A stretch of DNA of 64,000 nt from an uncultured Bacteroidota bacterium (GTDB lineage Bacteria > Bacteroidota > Rhodothermia > Rhodothermales > UBA10348), in the NCBI GenBank assembly GCA_937876355.1, contig CALFHN010000145.1:62001-126000 (forward strand), written 5' to 3'. Positions 25,901 through 33,844 of the stretch are shown piece after piece. The number at the start of each line of letters is the position of its first letter. Positions within the stretch are counted from its first letter, which is position 1. The notes under the pieces were generated by a model. It saw only the letters and a program-made list of their open reading frames with translations, was not told where the DNA came from and searched no databases. Both the position numbers and the translations under genes were made by a program.

Positions 25901-26072
25901 GTGCTTGGCCCGGAAATTCTGTGAAGATGATGACTTGAACATCTGATAGATCGGGAATAGCGTCGACAGACGTATTCATGACGGCATACCATCCTACCAG
26001 TGCCGTAAGGCCGGCCAAAACCAGGACCATGATCCGATTGTGGACTGAAAATTCAATAATTCGTTCTAACAT
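22932..26072 (-). CDS. cusA: Heavy-metal RND efflux pump, inner-membrane component (CusA/CzcA type)
   Basis: A 1,046-residue proton-driven transporter with twelve helices and two large periplasmic loops. The TM4 motif GAMVDAAIVMIENMHK has the proton-relay Asp and Glu. The metal-site methionines of the Cu(I)/Ag(I) class appear to be conserved around SEFMP, LSMMETTIM and the KTRIDMLSTGIKTPVG region, which favours copper/silver over zinc/cobalt. It pumps periplasmic metal out through CusC. It is the last gene of the leftward operon cusC-cusB-cusA, 30 bp after cusB. The stop codon lies in a short tandem repeat. Confidence 0.93.
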   Translation of the reverse strand: MLERIIEFSVHNRIMVLVLAGLTALVGWYAVMNTSVDAIPDLSDVQVIIFTEFPGQAPQVIEDQVTYPLTTAMLSVPFAKTVRGYSMFGLSFVYIIFEEGTDMYWARSRVLEYLNFASGRMPAGITPSLGPDATGVGWVYEYVLDGGDKYDLQQLRTIQDWFLRYELTSVPGVSEVASIGGYVKQYQVEVDPNRLQAYGIPLSKVRVALTRSNADVGGRLVEMGETEFMVRGLGYIKSIEDIENVPVGVDGTGTPILIKNVANVHIGPELRRGLVEWNGEGEAVGGIVVMRYGANALATIEGVKRKLEQLQAGLPEGVTIKSAYDRSSLIHRAIDNLKNKLLEEIIVVTLIVLLFLLHFRSAFVAVFSLPMSILIAFIIMYSQGLSANIMSLAGIAIAIGAMVDAAIVMIENMHKHLEVDAGKKDHWQIVIDASKEVGPALFYSLLIITLSFLPVFSLQGQEGKLFKPLAYTKSYAMAAAALLAITVVPVLMGYFIKGRIIPEKKNPINLFFQRIYNPCIKVALRFKWWTIALSTVVLLVTFWPLSKLGSEFMPALNEGDILYMPTTDPGISITKARELVQQTDRILMTFPEVHHVFGKVGRAETATDPAPLSMMETTIMLRPQEEWRDGMTVEKLIDELDAAIQFPGLTNAWTMPIKTRIDMLSTGIKTPVGIKIMGPDLEVLSKLTSDVAVLLADVPGTLSAFPDKPVSGNFLDWKIDRLEAARYGLTVGDVQDVIMSAIGGMNVTQTVEGLERYPVNVRYSRETRDNLVELERVLIATPRGNQIPLSYVAKMELTKGPSVIKSENARRTAWVYVDIRDIDIGTYVNGAKEVVSQNIVLPAGYSLVWSGQYEYMERAKERLKLVIPFTIFVIFMLLYLNFRSVQESLIVMLSVPFAAVGGVWLIYLLEYNLSVAVGVGFIALAGVAAETGVIMLIYLDQAYKAGIKNGAMTGVKDLYAAVVHGAVERVRPKMMTVVTIMAGLLPIMWGHGTGSEVMRRIAAPMIGGMISSTVLTLIVIPVIYYVWRERQIGLKTADIPQPIAAD

Positions 26073-26102
26073 TGGAAAACTCCGGATTCAGATCGACTAA
26101 AA

Positions 26103-27527
26103 TTAGTGGTCGTGCGCTTGAGTGGCGCCTTTTGTTGAGTCAGGGGGTGAAATCGGCTTGATCTCCATTTCTGACATCTCCTTTTCTGACATCTCCGTTT
26201 TTGAGTGGTCCATTTTGGATACATCGCCGGGTACACTTCCAGAAACACCGGCCTGATTGCTTCTCATTTTTTGAATCGCTTCCTGCAATCGACTTTCAGA
26301 CGCAATCAAAAATTGCGCGGACGTCACGACTTGCTCGCCAGCCTCTAAGCCGCTGACAATATGAGTCAAGCCGTTGCCTGGCCCACCTTCGCTCCCGATC
26401 TGCACCGCTCGAGGTTCAAACGAGCCATTCTCGGAGGTCACGAATACTAAAGAGCGTTTGCCAGATCTGATGATTGCTTCTGATGGAACCACCACCACAT
26501 TTTTTAGCGTTTTGCCTGTGAGCTGCACGTTGGCGAACATACCAGGTTTAAGCTCCCTATCGGAATTCGAAACTACAATTCGGACATGAACATCCCTGGC
26601 TTGGTCTCTCAACACTGGATATATGTAGGACACGACCCCCTTATAAACTCTGCCTGGCAGGTAGCTAAGTTCTACCTCTACGGACTGCCCGAGATTTATC
26701 CATGGAAGTTCATAGTCGTAGAAACTAGCATGGACCCATACCTGACTTAGATCAGCGATGCGAAATACATTGCTCCCTTTATTGATGAATCCGCCCTCTA
26801 TGATGTCTTTTTGCAATACAATGCCAGACACGGGCGCAGAAACCGTGACAGCCTGTTGGACTTTTCTGGTGTGATTCAAATGTTCTACTATTTCAGGCGA
26901 AATTTCCCAGTTTAAGAGGCGCGTTTTTGAAGCTTCGACGAGTCGCCTCGCCCCTTGTACTACAGTTTCATTTGAGCCATCGGCAAGTGATTCGAGATAT
27001 TCCAACGAGCGAATGTACTCCTCTTGCGTGGCCACCAGCTCGGGGGAATAGATATCGAAGAGAGGATCTCCCTTTTTGACAGTCGCTCCTTCATAACCAA
27101 CATGCAGCGTATTCACCCATCCAGAAACGCGGGCATTTACGTTAACCACGGTCTCGTCATTAACATTGATTTCGCCCACCGTTCTAATGAGTCGATCTAA
27201 ATCCATTCTATGAACTTGGCCGTATCGAACACCCATTTGCTGGGATACGACATCGTTGATCATAACACTTCCGGCAGATCGCGCAGGAAGATCTTCTTCA
27301 TATACTGGTACCAGATCCATATTCATGCTTGATTTGCCCGGAGCATCGTATATCTCGGTCGGATCCATGGGTGCGCGCCAATACAGAACTTTTGATTCAG
27401 CATTTGAAGTTTCAGCAACAGGATCTGCAATTTTATTTTCATCCGAAGAGGTGCGGCCCAGCCAATACCCCCCGACGGTAGTCACTAAGATCAGAGCAAC
27501 TATATACACGTAATGAATACTTTTCAT
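26103..27527 (-). CDS. cusB: RND efflux periplasmic adaptor (CusB type)
   Basis: A 474-residue membrane-fusion protein linking CusA and CusC. After an N-terminal anchor helix (YIVALILVTTVGGYWLG) comes a heavy-metal-binding segment, YWRAPMDPTEIYDAPGKSSM followed by NMDLVPVYE, close to the CusB version with methionines rather than cysteines. Biotinyl-lipoyl-like and barrel-sandwich domains (VSGWVNTLHVGYEGATVKKGDPLF) and a beta-barrel (GRVYKGVVSYIYPV) follow. The C-terminal tail is Met/His-rich (DVSKMDHSKTEMSEKEMSEM, ending AHDH), a likely extra copper-binding arm. It is 12 bp downstream of cusC. Confidence 0.93.
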   Translation of the reverse strand: MKSIHYVYIVALILVTTVGGYWLGRTSSDENKIADPVAETSNAESKVLYWRAPMDPTEIYDAPGKSSMNMDLVPVYEEDLPARSAGSVMINDVVSQQMGVRYGQVHRMDLDRLIRTVGEINVNDETVVNVNARVSGWVNTLHVGYEGATVKKGDPLFDIYSPELVATQEEYIRSLEYLESLADGSNETVVQGARRLVEASKTRLLNWEISPEIVEHLNHTRKVQQAVTVSAPVSGIVLQKDIIEGGFINKGSNVFRIADLSQVWVHASFYDYELPWINLGQSVEVELSYLPGRVYKGVVSYIYPVLRDQARDVHVRIVVSNSDRELKPGMFANVQLTGKTLKNVVVVPSEAIIRSGKRSLVFVTSENGSFEPRAVQIGSEGGPGNGLTHIVSGLEAGEQVVTSAQFLIASESRLQEAIQKMRSNQAGVSGSVPGDVSKMDHSKTEMSEKEMSEMEIKPISPPDSTKGATQAHDH

Positions 27528-27539
27528 GATTTCAGCCAG

Positions 27540-28943
27540 TTAAAATTGTTCTGATATGAGTCTGTTCAAACGACCTGATATGCGATCGAGCATAAGTTGT
27601 CCTGCTCCTAGTCGTTTGAACAATTCAATTCGTTCCATCTCAAGTTGGAACCGAGTACGCTCGGCATCCAATAGGTCCAAAAAGTCCCCTCTTGCGCTTG
27701 AATAGGAAAAAACGGAAGATTCTATCAACGCCTCAGCGGAGGGTAACAAGGATGAATTGATGTGATCAATGGACTTTCGATCGAAAATAGTATTGGAATT
27801 GACTTCAGTGAAAAGGTCCTCGATGGACTGTTTCGATGACTCAATTTGTTCTCCAATTGCCCTTATCTGGAGTTGCGATTCCTCCTTTTTGGATCGGTAT
27901 GAGGATTGACCCAGCGGTATTTTGACAGATACTCCAATAGCTAAGGCGTCTCTGCCATCGGAAGACGCGGGCATGTCGGACTTCACTATTCCAATCCAGT
28001 TCAGGCTAACCCCAAAATCAGGACGGTTATAGTACTCGATTAAATGTTTTTGTGAAGTAGCTAGATCCAAAGACCGGGAAAGAGCTCGCAAGTCGCTGCG
28101 GCTCTCTAATTCCAGAGTGGCCTGATCAGGACCATCAATTCCCGGATCACCCCTCGGAGCTCCGTCCAAACTCAATCCTGTTGATTCCAATTTGATTGGC
28201 CGCTGCACCAAGCGTTCAATAAGTAGCTTTTTCGCTTCGATCACTCTTAGAAATTCCAAATTTGATTGGTCTAAGCGGGCCCGCTCCAACTGGATTTTTA
28301 GTACAGACTGCTGATTGCCCTCCCCAACTTCATATTTTCGAAGAGCCAAATCCTCGTATCCATCCAAGCGCTCTTGAAATCTCCTGTTAACGGCCCTCAA
28401 CGCTGTAAATTTATTGATTTCGTTCAATGCCAGTTGACCTTCCAAAATGGCTTCAACTGCAAATGATTGGACTTTATCGGTTCCAATTTCAGCCTCGATC
28501 ACGGCCATTTTCCGCATCAACGCCAGTTTTCCAGGATACGGGATCATTTGCTCCACACGTATTCCGAGCACTTGTTTGCCTCTGGCCGTATAAACGGGCA
28601 AGGGTTGCCCGGTAACCATTAGAGTTGGATCTGGAAATGCCCCGACATAACGCTCTCGCACCATTTGGGCCTCTGCAGAGCTACGGAGCGACTGAATAGC
28701 CTGATTCGACTGCAAAATCGAACGAATCAGATCGTTTTGGGTGGAAATAAGAACGGTGTCAGCGATCGCGGTGTCTGAGGTCGCGGCTTGGAAGGCGATC
28801 ATGGCTTGTAAGGCCACGCCCTCGAAACCAGCAACTGGTTCTCGCGGCTCGTCAAGCACAAAAAAGGATGGAGCTGCGAAAACAGGAGAAGATTGAAGAA
28901 GTCCCACCCATAAAAGGGTAAGGAATATTCGAGAAACGGACAT
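27540..28943 (-). CDS. cusC: TolC/CusC-type outer membrane efflux protein
   Basis: A 467-residue outer-membrane factor. A signal peptide (IFLTLLWVGLLQSSPVFA) precedes two OEP repeats rich in long amphipathic helices, for example EAILEGQLALNEINKFTALR and the second-repeat equivalent near IGEQIESSKQSIEDLFTEV. TolC-like trimers form the outer-membrane exit duct for RND pumps. The first 60 mature residues lack the expected CusC lipid-anchor Cys and look specific to this lineage. It heads the three pump genes and lies 99 bp downstream of a small His/Cys-rich gene, with inverted repeats in the gap. Confidence 0.9.
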   Translation of the reverse strand: MSVSRIFLTLLWVGLLQSSPVFAAPSFFVLDEPREPVAGFEGVALQAMIAFQAATSDTAIADTVLISTQNDLIRSILQSNQAIQSLRSSAEAQMVRERYVGAFPDPTLMVTGQPLPVYTARGKQVLGIRVEQMIPYPGKLALMRKMAVIEAEIGTDKVQSFAVEAILEGQLALNEINKFTALRAVNRRFQERLDGYEDLALRKYEVGEGNQQSVLKIQLERARLDQSNLEFLRVIEAKKLLIERLVQRPIKLESTGLSLDGAPRGDPGIDGPDQATLELESRSDLRALSRSLDLATSQKHLIEYYNRPDFGVSLNWIGIVKSDMPASSDGRDALAIGVSVKIPLGQSSYRSKKEESQLQIRAIGEQIESSKQSIEDLFTEVNSNTIFDRKSIDHINSSLLPSAEALIESSVFSYSSARGDFLDLLDAERTRFQLEMERIELFKRLGAGQLMLDRISGRLNRLISEQF

Positions 28944-28968
28944 AAATCTGCACGTGCAAGGAGAAATT

Positions 28969-29040
28969 AGAGTTTGCTAAGACACGTATTGTCAAAGCCC
29001 TTGGGCCCTCGTCTATAACGAGCGAGGCCGAACAAACTCT
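28969..29040 (-). promoter_or_regulatory. Structured spacer between the His/Cys-rich gene and cusC
   Basis: AGAGTTTG (28969-28976) pairs with CAAACTCT (29033-29040), enclosing a second stem made from CTCGT and ACGAG with flanking GGCC blocks (about 29003-29030). Read leftward, this could process or attenuate the transcript between the two genes. There is no U-run, so it is not a normal terminator. Confidence 0.35.
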
Positions 29041-29042
29041 TT

Positions 29043-29507
29043 TTACAAGCGCAGAACAGAATGTAGATCTGGGGGAGAGGCTGAAGGTTTAGACGAATAG
29101 AATTGCCTGGAAGGCGGCTCAGAAGTGTCCTTTTTCCATTCGGGCAAATATTTCACTGCCGCTTGGTCTTTCACCGAAATTACCGAGGGCACCATACCAA
29201 AGGGTGAAGGACCTTCTTCCATGAAACAACTCGAGCACATATCTAACGATTTTTCGCTAGTAAAACATGAAGGACAGTGCCCGTTTTGGCAATCGTTGGG
29301 CAGCAATTCCGTACCGGAAAAATGGCCTTTCCAACTTATGGAATCTGACACAGGTGAAGCTTGGTCGTTTGAACTGTCCGCCGTTACTGCAACTGACGAA
29401 CCATGATTCCCATGCCCAGAGTGTAGTGACTCGGTTGCCTTCACCGATGGCACCAACACGACTAGAGAGGCCATAAATATGGCAGATATGACGAAAATTT
29501 GCTTCAC
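29043..29507 (-). CDS. Small secreted His/Cys-rich protein before the Cus operon
   Basis: A 154-residue exported protein with signal peptide (IFVISAIFMASLVVLVPSVKA). A histidine cluster follows cleavage (SLHSGHGNHGSS), and a cysteine cluster lies at about residues 77-96 (NDCQNGHCPSCF, DMCSSCF). The C-terminal third is Ser/Pro-rich and probably disordered. Similar small Cys/His proteins often precede copper-efflux operons and may bind periplasmic copper or sense it; no enzymatic motif is visible. It is read in the same direction as cusC with a 99 bp structured gap. Family assignment is not possible from sequence alone. Confidence 0.6.
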   Translation of the reverse strand: MKQIFVISAIFMASLVVLVPSVKATESLHSGHGNHGSSVAVTADSSNDQASPVSDSISWKGHFSGTELLPNDCQNGHCPSCFTSEKSLDMCSSCFMEEGPSPFGMVPSVISVKDQAAVKYLPEWKKDTSEPPSRQFYSSKPSASPPDLHSVLRL

Positions 29508-29560
29508 AAATAGAACATAAGGTCGATTTTTCTTAAATCCACTATCAGCGCGTTGCGTTT

Positions 29561-30436
29561 TTAGTAAAGAGATACATTACGCAAAAAGCGTCGAACAGCG
29601 TTTTCCGACCCAATCCATCCCAAAAGTACGCCAGATAGAATCATAGCTGTTCCAAAAGAAGCTATAGAAGCAAAGTCTGGAGTTCCGAGCTGGGGCACGT
29701 AGGCCACGACAACAACATGGATCACCCAAATAATGAAAAGGGCCAGCAAGGAGGCAATAAGACCCTGGATTATTCCTTCGACGATGAACGGTTGCCGTAT
29801 AAATGAATCTGTGGCTCCAACCAATTTCATGGTTCGAATCATTAGCCGGCGTGCATAGATGGCTAGCCTTATTGTGTTGGCCACTAAAAAGATAGATGCC
29901 AGGAGCACCAATAGACCGACTGCCCCGCCTATCAAACCTAACAATCGAAGATTTCCTTGTACTTTGACCAATAGGGGCCTATTAAACACGACCTCGTCAA
30001 CCCGATTCCACGACGAAAACTCAGCTACGAGAACATTTAAACTATCCGAATTAATAAAGTCTGGTTCAACTCGAACCTTAATCGAAGCAGGAAGAAAAGT
30101 GTCTTCAAAAAAAACAGTCGCTTCATCCCCAAATTCCTGCTGAAATATTTCTCGCGCTTTCTCCTTACTTACATACTCGGCTTCGACAACACCAGGAGTG
30201 GATTGGGCCCTCAGATATAACGATTGGGCTACTGCTTCAGTGGTATCGTCTAGGAATATTTCAACCTCACCAACACGCTGTTTAAGCCAATCAGAGACCT
30301 CGTTGGCCTGCCACATCATAATGGCTATCAACCCAACCAAAACAAGCGCGACGGTCATAGCACTCGTGGCTGCCACCGAGGAAAAAGTGGACCGTCTGAA
30401 TCCGGAAAGACCTTCTTTGATAGAATACGGTATCAT
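29561..30436 (-). CDS. ftsX: Cell division protein FtsX
   Basis: From ATG 30436 the protein has about 291 residues. It has one N-terminal helix (VAATSAMTVALVLVGLIAIMM), a periplasmic domain of about 110 residues containing VEIFLDDTT and the SKEKAREIFQQEFG motif, and then three helices. The ABC-coupling loop lies in RRLMIRTMKLVGATDSFIR, where FtsX contacts FtsE. FtsX transmits ATP hydrolysis by FtsE to periplasmic wall hydrolases at the septum. FtsE is not beside it. It follows the metalloprotease gene closely in the same direction. Confidence 0.9.
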   Translation of the reverse strand: MIPYSIKEGLSGFRRSTFSSVAATSAMTVALVLVGLIAIMMWQANEVSDWLKQRVGEVEIFLDDTTEAVAQSLYLRAQSTPGVVEAEYVSKEKAREIFQQEFGDEATVFFEDTFLPASIKVRVEPDFINSDSLNVLVAEFSSWNRVDEVVFNRPLLVKVQGNLRLLGLIGGAVGLLVLLASIFLVANTIRLAIYARRLMIRTMKLVGATDSFIRQPFIVEGIIQGLIASLLALFIIWVIHVVVVAYVPQLGTPDFASIASFGTAMILSGVLLGWIGSENAVRRFLRNVSLY

Positions 30437-30491
30437 TCGGGAAGTACCCAAGACCCGGCGACATGTTGCAATCAAAAGGAGAACGCTACAA

Positions 30492-32000
30492 TCAACGAAT
30501 TACGGTCAGCTGCCTCGATTCTCGTTTATTTCCTACTTCCATCGTCAACATGTAAACACCACTAGGAAGACTCTCAGTGGATAGGGTTACCTGTTGGGTG
30601 CCAATGTGGTCTGGAGTGATTTTTTGGTTTTTTATTTCTCTTCCCAAGAGGTCATACCAAGCAATCGTTAGAGTAGACGTAGTTTGGGTATCAAACTTAA
30701 CCTCCACAGTATGCGAGGTCGGATTGGGCCATATACTGAAGTTAAAAGCAGGGATTTCAGCCGGCGTATCTAGTGCTTGAACCAGAGGTAAAACAAATCC
30801 TCTGCTACGAAAGGTATCCCTAATGACGGCATTGTATTGGCCAGAGAAAAAAACCTGATCTGCCCAAAGTATATGCTCAACAGCATCCGTAAAATCCGTT
30901 TCTAACGTGTGGTTTTGGACGGCTTTCAAAGCCAATTGATCTACGATTTGAGGTCCCAGTTGAATCCGAAGATCCCACCATGCAGCAGACCAAATCATCC
31001 CCCAGACATAACGATTTGCAAAGTTATTGTAGGACGCTTTGCATTTCCCATCGCCGGTGTGGTAGCGCAAACAAAATCCGTATTCCAAATCAGAACTTGG
31101 AAACCCAAATTTCCAGTTCCAAATATCACTGTCCAATACTAGGGACCGGAGCTCTTTATCGTTTGCAGGCCCAACACAATTTTGGCGGTCCGGACACGTG
31201 ACAACCCATTCTCCAATCTGGGGATCATTGGTATATGTTGCCGTGAAATAATCAGCATATCCTTCTGACAACGCTCTAGTTTGGTCACTTTGAATTGACG
31301 TGGGGAAAAAACCCAATCGTGCGGCTACCAGATGGGCATATTCATGGTATATGATATCATCAGACAAGGCTGCATTTTTCATAAAAATGTCTCCCAATCT
31401 GAACTTCAGCACATTTTCAGGAGCTGTAGCAAAAGCCCCGTCACCTCCGACGTGGACTTTTACATCGACCTGAAAATCGATGTTAACACCCAGTTGCTCT
31501 ACCCAAAACTTTCTGGCGAACTGATCAACATGGTAGTACGCGTTGACCGCATCGAAGCGAGAACACTCCGATATGACGGTATTACAGGGAAGTGCCACGG
31601 TAGTGTCTGGCAAAAAACGGAAGTCCGCTCCATCCGCACTGGACGCGGCTTCAAAAAATCCATCCAGACGTTCGCTGCCCGCTCGCACATAGGTGCCTTC
31701 TAATCGGGTCCCGTCTCCAATTAATCCGGGGAGTACCACTTCTACAAAACTAGGGTCTCGGGGATCGTGCCGAAATACGTTCGCCAGGGCGTCCGTTTGC
31801 AGTTGAGATCTAAAATAAACAGGATTCGTCGTAGAATAAGGTAACCCTGGTTGAACCGTACGGACAAAAGCAATCGGTGTGGTATCCTCAAATTGTGCAA
31901 TTTGATTTACCCACTCTATTGGACACAGGTTTTGCGCCCCAGCGGTGATCACCCCCGTGCCAAAGAACAGCAACCATATGATGTTTTTGAAATTCATCAT
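30492..32000 (-). CDS. T9SS-exported zinc metalloprotease-like protein
   Basis: A 502-residue secreted protein. A signal peptide (IIWLLFFGTGVITAGA) comes first. Mid-protein HEYAH (in DDIIYHEYAHLVAARLG) fits the HExxH zinc motif, and ALSEGYADYF about 30 residues later supplies the third zinc ligand Glu, a gluzincin (thermolysin/fungalysin-like) arrangement. The C-terminal 80 residues form a T9SS type A sorting domain (FSIWPNPTSHTVEVKF, YDLLGREI, LPSGVYMLTME). It is likely exported across the outer membrane and surface-attached or released. Cysteine pairs around the catalytic domain suggest disulfides. Substrate unknown. Confidence 0.85.
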   Translation of the reverse strand: MMNFKNIIWLLFFGTGVITAGAQNLCPIEWVNQIAQFEDTTPIAFVRTVQPGLPYSTTNPVYFRSQLQTDALANVFRHDPRDPSFVEVVLPGLIGDGTRLEGTYVRAGSERLDGFFEAASSADGADFRFLPDTTVALPCNTVISECSRFDAVNAYYHVDQFARKFWVEQLGVNIDFQVDVKVHVGGDGAFATAPENVLKFRLGDIFMKNAALSDDIIYHEYAHLVAARLGFFPTSIQSDQTRALSEGYADYFTATYTNDPQIGEWVVTCPDRQNCVGPANDKELRSLVLDSDIWNWKFGFPSSDLEYGFCLRYHTGDGKCKASYNNFANRYVWGMIWSAAWWDLRIQLGPQIVDQLALKAVQNHTLETDFTDAVEHILWADQVFFSGQYNAVIRDTFRSRGFVLPLVQALDTPAEIPAFNFSIWPNPTSHTVEVKFDTQTTSTLTIAWYDLLGREIKNQKITPDHIGTQQVTLSTESLPSGVYMLTMEVGNKRESRQLTVIR

Positions 32001-32035
32001 GGATATGTTGTCACATCTGTTCCGTCGATAAGTGA

Positions 32036-32542
32036 CTATTTTGGCTTTTCAAAGTTAGTTAACTTTTCAAATCGATTTTCGTCTCTATTCTTGCGCACCA
32101 TTTCCGGATCGAATATTTGACCGTTCATGGCGATATATACACCCGCCACCAGTGATTGCACTGCTCCAACGGCCACCCCAATATTAAATTCGGCATCGGA
32201 TTCCCTGAACCGCGCAGGTGCCAATGATCCCACGATCACAATTGTTTTGCCAGGAACGTGCTGTTTCAATTCCAATGCAGTTTCAACCATAGTATCCGTG
32301 CCATGCGTTACAATGATATGCGAGGCATCGGTTTGCAGGATATGATCGACTATGGATTGCCTGTCCTCATCGGTTATATCTAAACTGTCTTTCTGAAAAA
32401 TTTCGATCACTTCGTAATCAACAGTGGCTCCCACGCGGCCCAAAATGATCTTTATTTGTGGATCACCTACGTGATAATCACTTTTTGCATCGAAATAAAC
32501 CTTGTCAATGGTTCCTCCAGTTGTGAATATGGCAATTTTCAT
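32036..32542 (-). CDS. Short asparaginase-like protein (N-terminal domain only)
   Basis: A 168-residue protein with asparaginase/glutaminase N-terminal domain signatures: IFTTGGTIDKVYF holds the first catalytic Thr, and VTHGTDTMVETAL the second Thr-Asp pair. Full-length L-asparaginases are about 330 residues with a second domain that completes the active site; this one ends after GQIFDPEMV. Stand-alone short versions occur in various bacteria, and activity is uncertain. It lies 42 bp downstream of hutI in the same direction and may belong to the histidine-utilisation transcript, linking amide and histidine nitrogen release. Confidence 0.85.
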   Translation of the reverse strand: MKIAIFTTGGTIDKVYFDAKSDYHVGDPQIKIILGRVGATVDYEVIEIFQKDSLDITDEDRQSIVDHILQTDASHIIVTHGTDTMVETALELKQHVPGKTIVIVGSLAPARFRESDAEFNIGVAVGAVQSLVAGVYIAMNGQIFDPEMVRKNRDENRFEKLTNFEKPK

Positions 32543-32584
32543 TCAGGGGCAGGATTATTTGAATTAGGTTGTTAAACCTGAAAG

Positions 32585-33844
32585 TCAATTTTGTTGATAG
32601 ACGGCAACTCCATCTATCCATGTTTTTGCACAGGAGTTGGATTCAAAATGATACAACCAATGATCGACATCCGGTACTTGTAACTCAGCGAAGTTTGCAC
32701 GCTTTCCAACTTCTATTGACCCATATTCGTGGTCCTTTCCAATTGCTTTAGCAGCAAGTAATGTGGCGCCTTTCAGCGATTCCGCAGGCGTCATTCGGCT
32801 CATCGTGCAAGCCAACATCATGGCCAGCGGCAAATCATAACTTGGCGCAGATCCTGGATTAAAATCTGTTGCAACAGCAACCCCTACTCCAGCGTCAAGG
32901 AAAGCCCGGGCTTGCATTGGAGGCTGATTTAAATACAATGAAGCGAAAGGTAAACAAACGGCCGTAACGCCTGACGCTGCCATCGCGGCAATGCCTTCTG
33001 GTGAAGTATACTCAAGATGGTCCGCGGACACGGCGCCCACCCGTGCGGCTAACTCGCCACCGCCCCCGTCGCTGAGCTGGTCTACATGCAGCTTTGGAAT
33101 TAAACCAAAGGTCAGCCCTACTCCTAGGATGTGCTCTGCTTCCTCAGCCGTGTACGCTCCCTGTTCGACAAAAATATCATTAAAATCGGCAAGTCCTTCT
33201 TCCGCCACTCGAGGAATCAATTCTTCGCATATCATTTTTATGTAACAATCACGATTACATTTATCATCAGGAGGCACAACATGAGCGGCTAATAGTGTGG
33301 AAACCACATCTAAGGGCACTTTATGGCTTAATTTTCGGTAAACTCTAAGCAATTTTAACTCCTCTTCAAGGGAAAGACCATATCCCGTTTTGCACTCTAT
33401 TGCAGTAACTCCAAGCTGCAAATATTTTTGTGCGTAACCAAGACAGTGTTCAAGTAAGGCCTCTTCTGTCGCCATTCTGGTTTGCCGCATGGTCTTACGA
33501 ATTCCTCCCCCTGCGGCAGCGATATCCAAATATCCTTTCCCTTCAATTCGCATTCGAAACTCGTCCGCCCGCCATCCACCAAAGGCGAGATGGGTATGGC
33601 AATCAACTAAACCTGGAATAACCGTGCGCCCCCCTGCCGAGGTCCGTTCAAGGTTGCTGTACCTAGACGGAATTTGTTTTTCTTCCCCAACCCAAACAAT
33701 CCGGCCACTGGCAAAAGCAACTGCGGCATTCAGTATCGGATGTATGTGAGCTTGGCTACCTCCACCCGCGCATGTGGCCAGAAGACCAATGTGATGTAGA
33801 ACCCCGGAATTAAGCAAGGATACACCCCTCTGCTTCAACCACAC
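32585..33844 (-). CDS. hutI: Imidazolonepropionase
   Basis: The third enzyme of histidine breakdown hydrolyses imidazolone-5-propanoate to N-formimino-L-glutamate. It is an amidohydrolase-fold metal enzyme with VIPGLVDCHTHLAFGGWRADEF (metal HxH), the KLHVDQL strand, SADHLEYTS and VAVATDFNPGSAPS (metal Asp). The open frame overlaps hutH by about 30 bp from a GTG. An internal TTG nine codons later (about 33817), preceded by AGAGGGG, would remove most of the overlap and is a plausible true start. Length (about 410) is normal. It is the last of three hut genes. Confidence 0.95.
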   Translation of the reverse strand: MWLKQRGVSLLNSGVLHHIGLLATCAGGGSQAHIHPILNAAVAFASGRIVWVGEEKQIPSRYSNLERTSAGGRTVIPGLVDCHTHLAFGGWRADEFRMRIEGKGYLDIAAAGGGIRKTMRQTRMATEEALLEHCLGYAQKYLQLGVTAIECKTGYGLSLEEELKLLRVYRKLSHKVPLDVVSTLLAAHVVPPDDKCNRDCYIKMICEELIPRVAEEGLADFNDIFVEQGAYTAEEAEHILGVGLTFGLIPKLHVDQLSDGGGGELAARVGAVSADHLEYTSPEGIAAMAASGVTAVCLPFASLYLNQPPMQARAFLDAGVGVAVATDFNPGSAPSYDLPLAMMLACTMSRMTPAESLKGATLLAAKAIGKDHEYGSIEVGKRANFAELQVPDVDHWLYHFESNSCAKTWIDGVAVYQQN

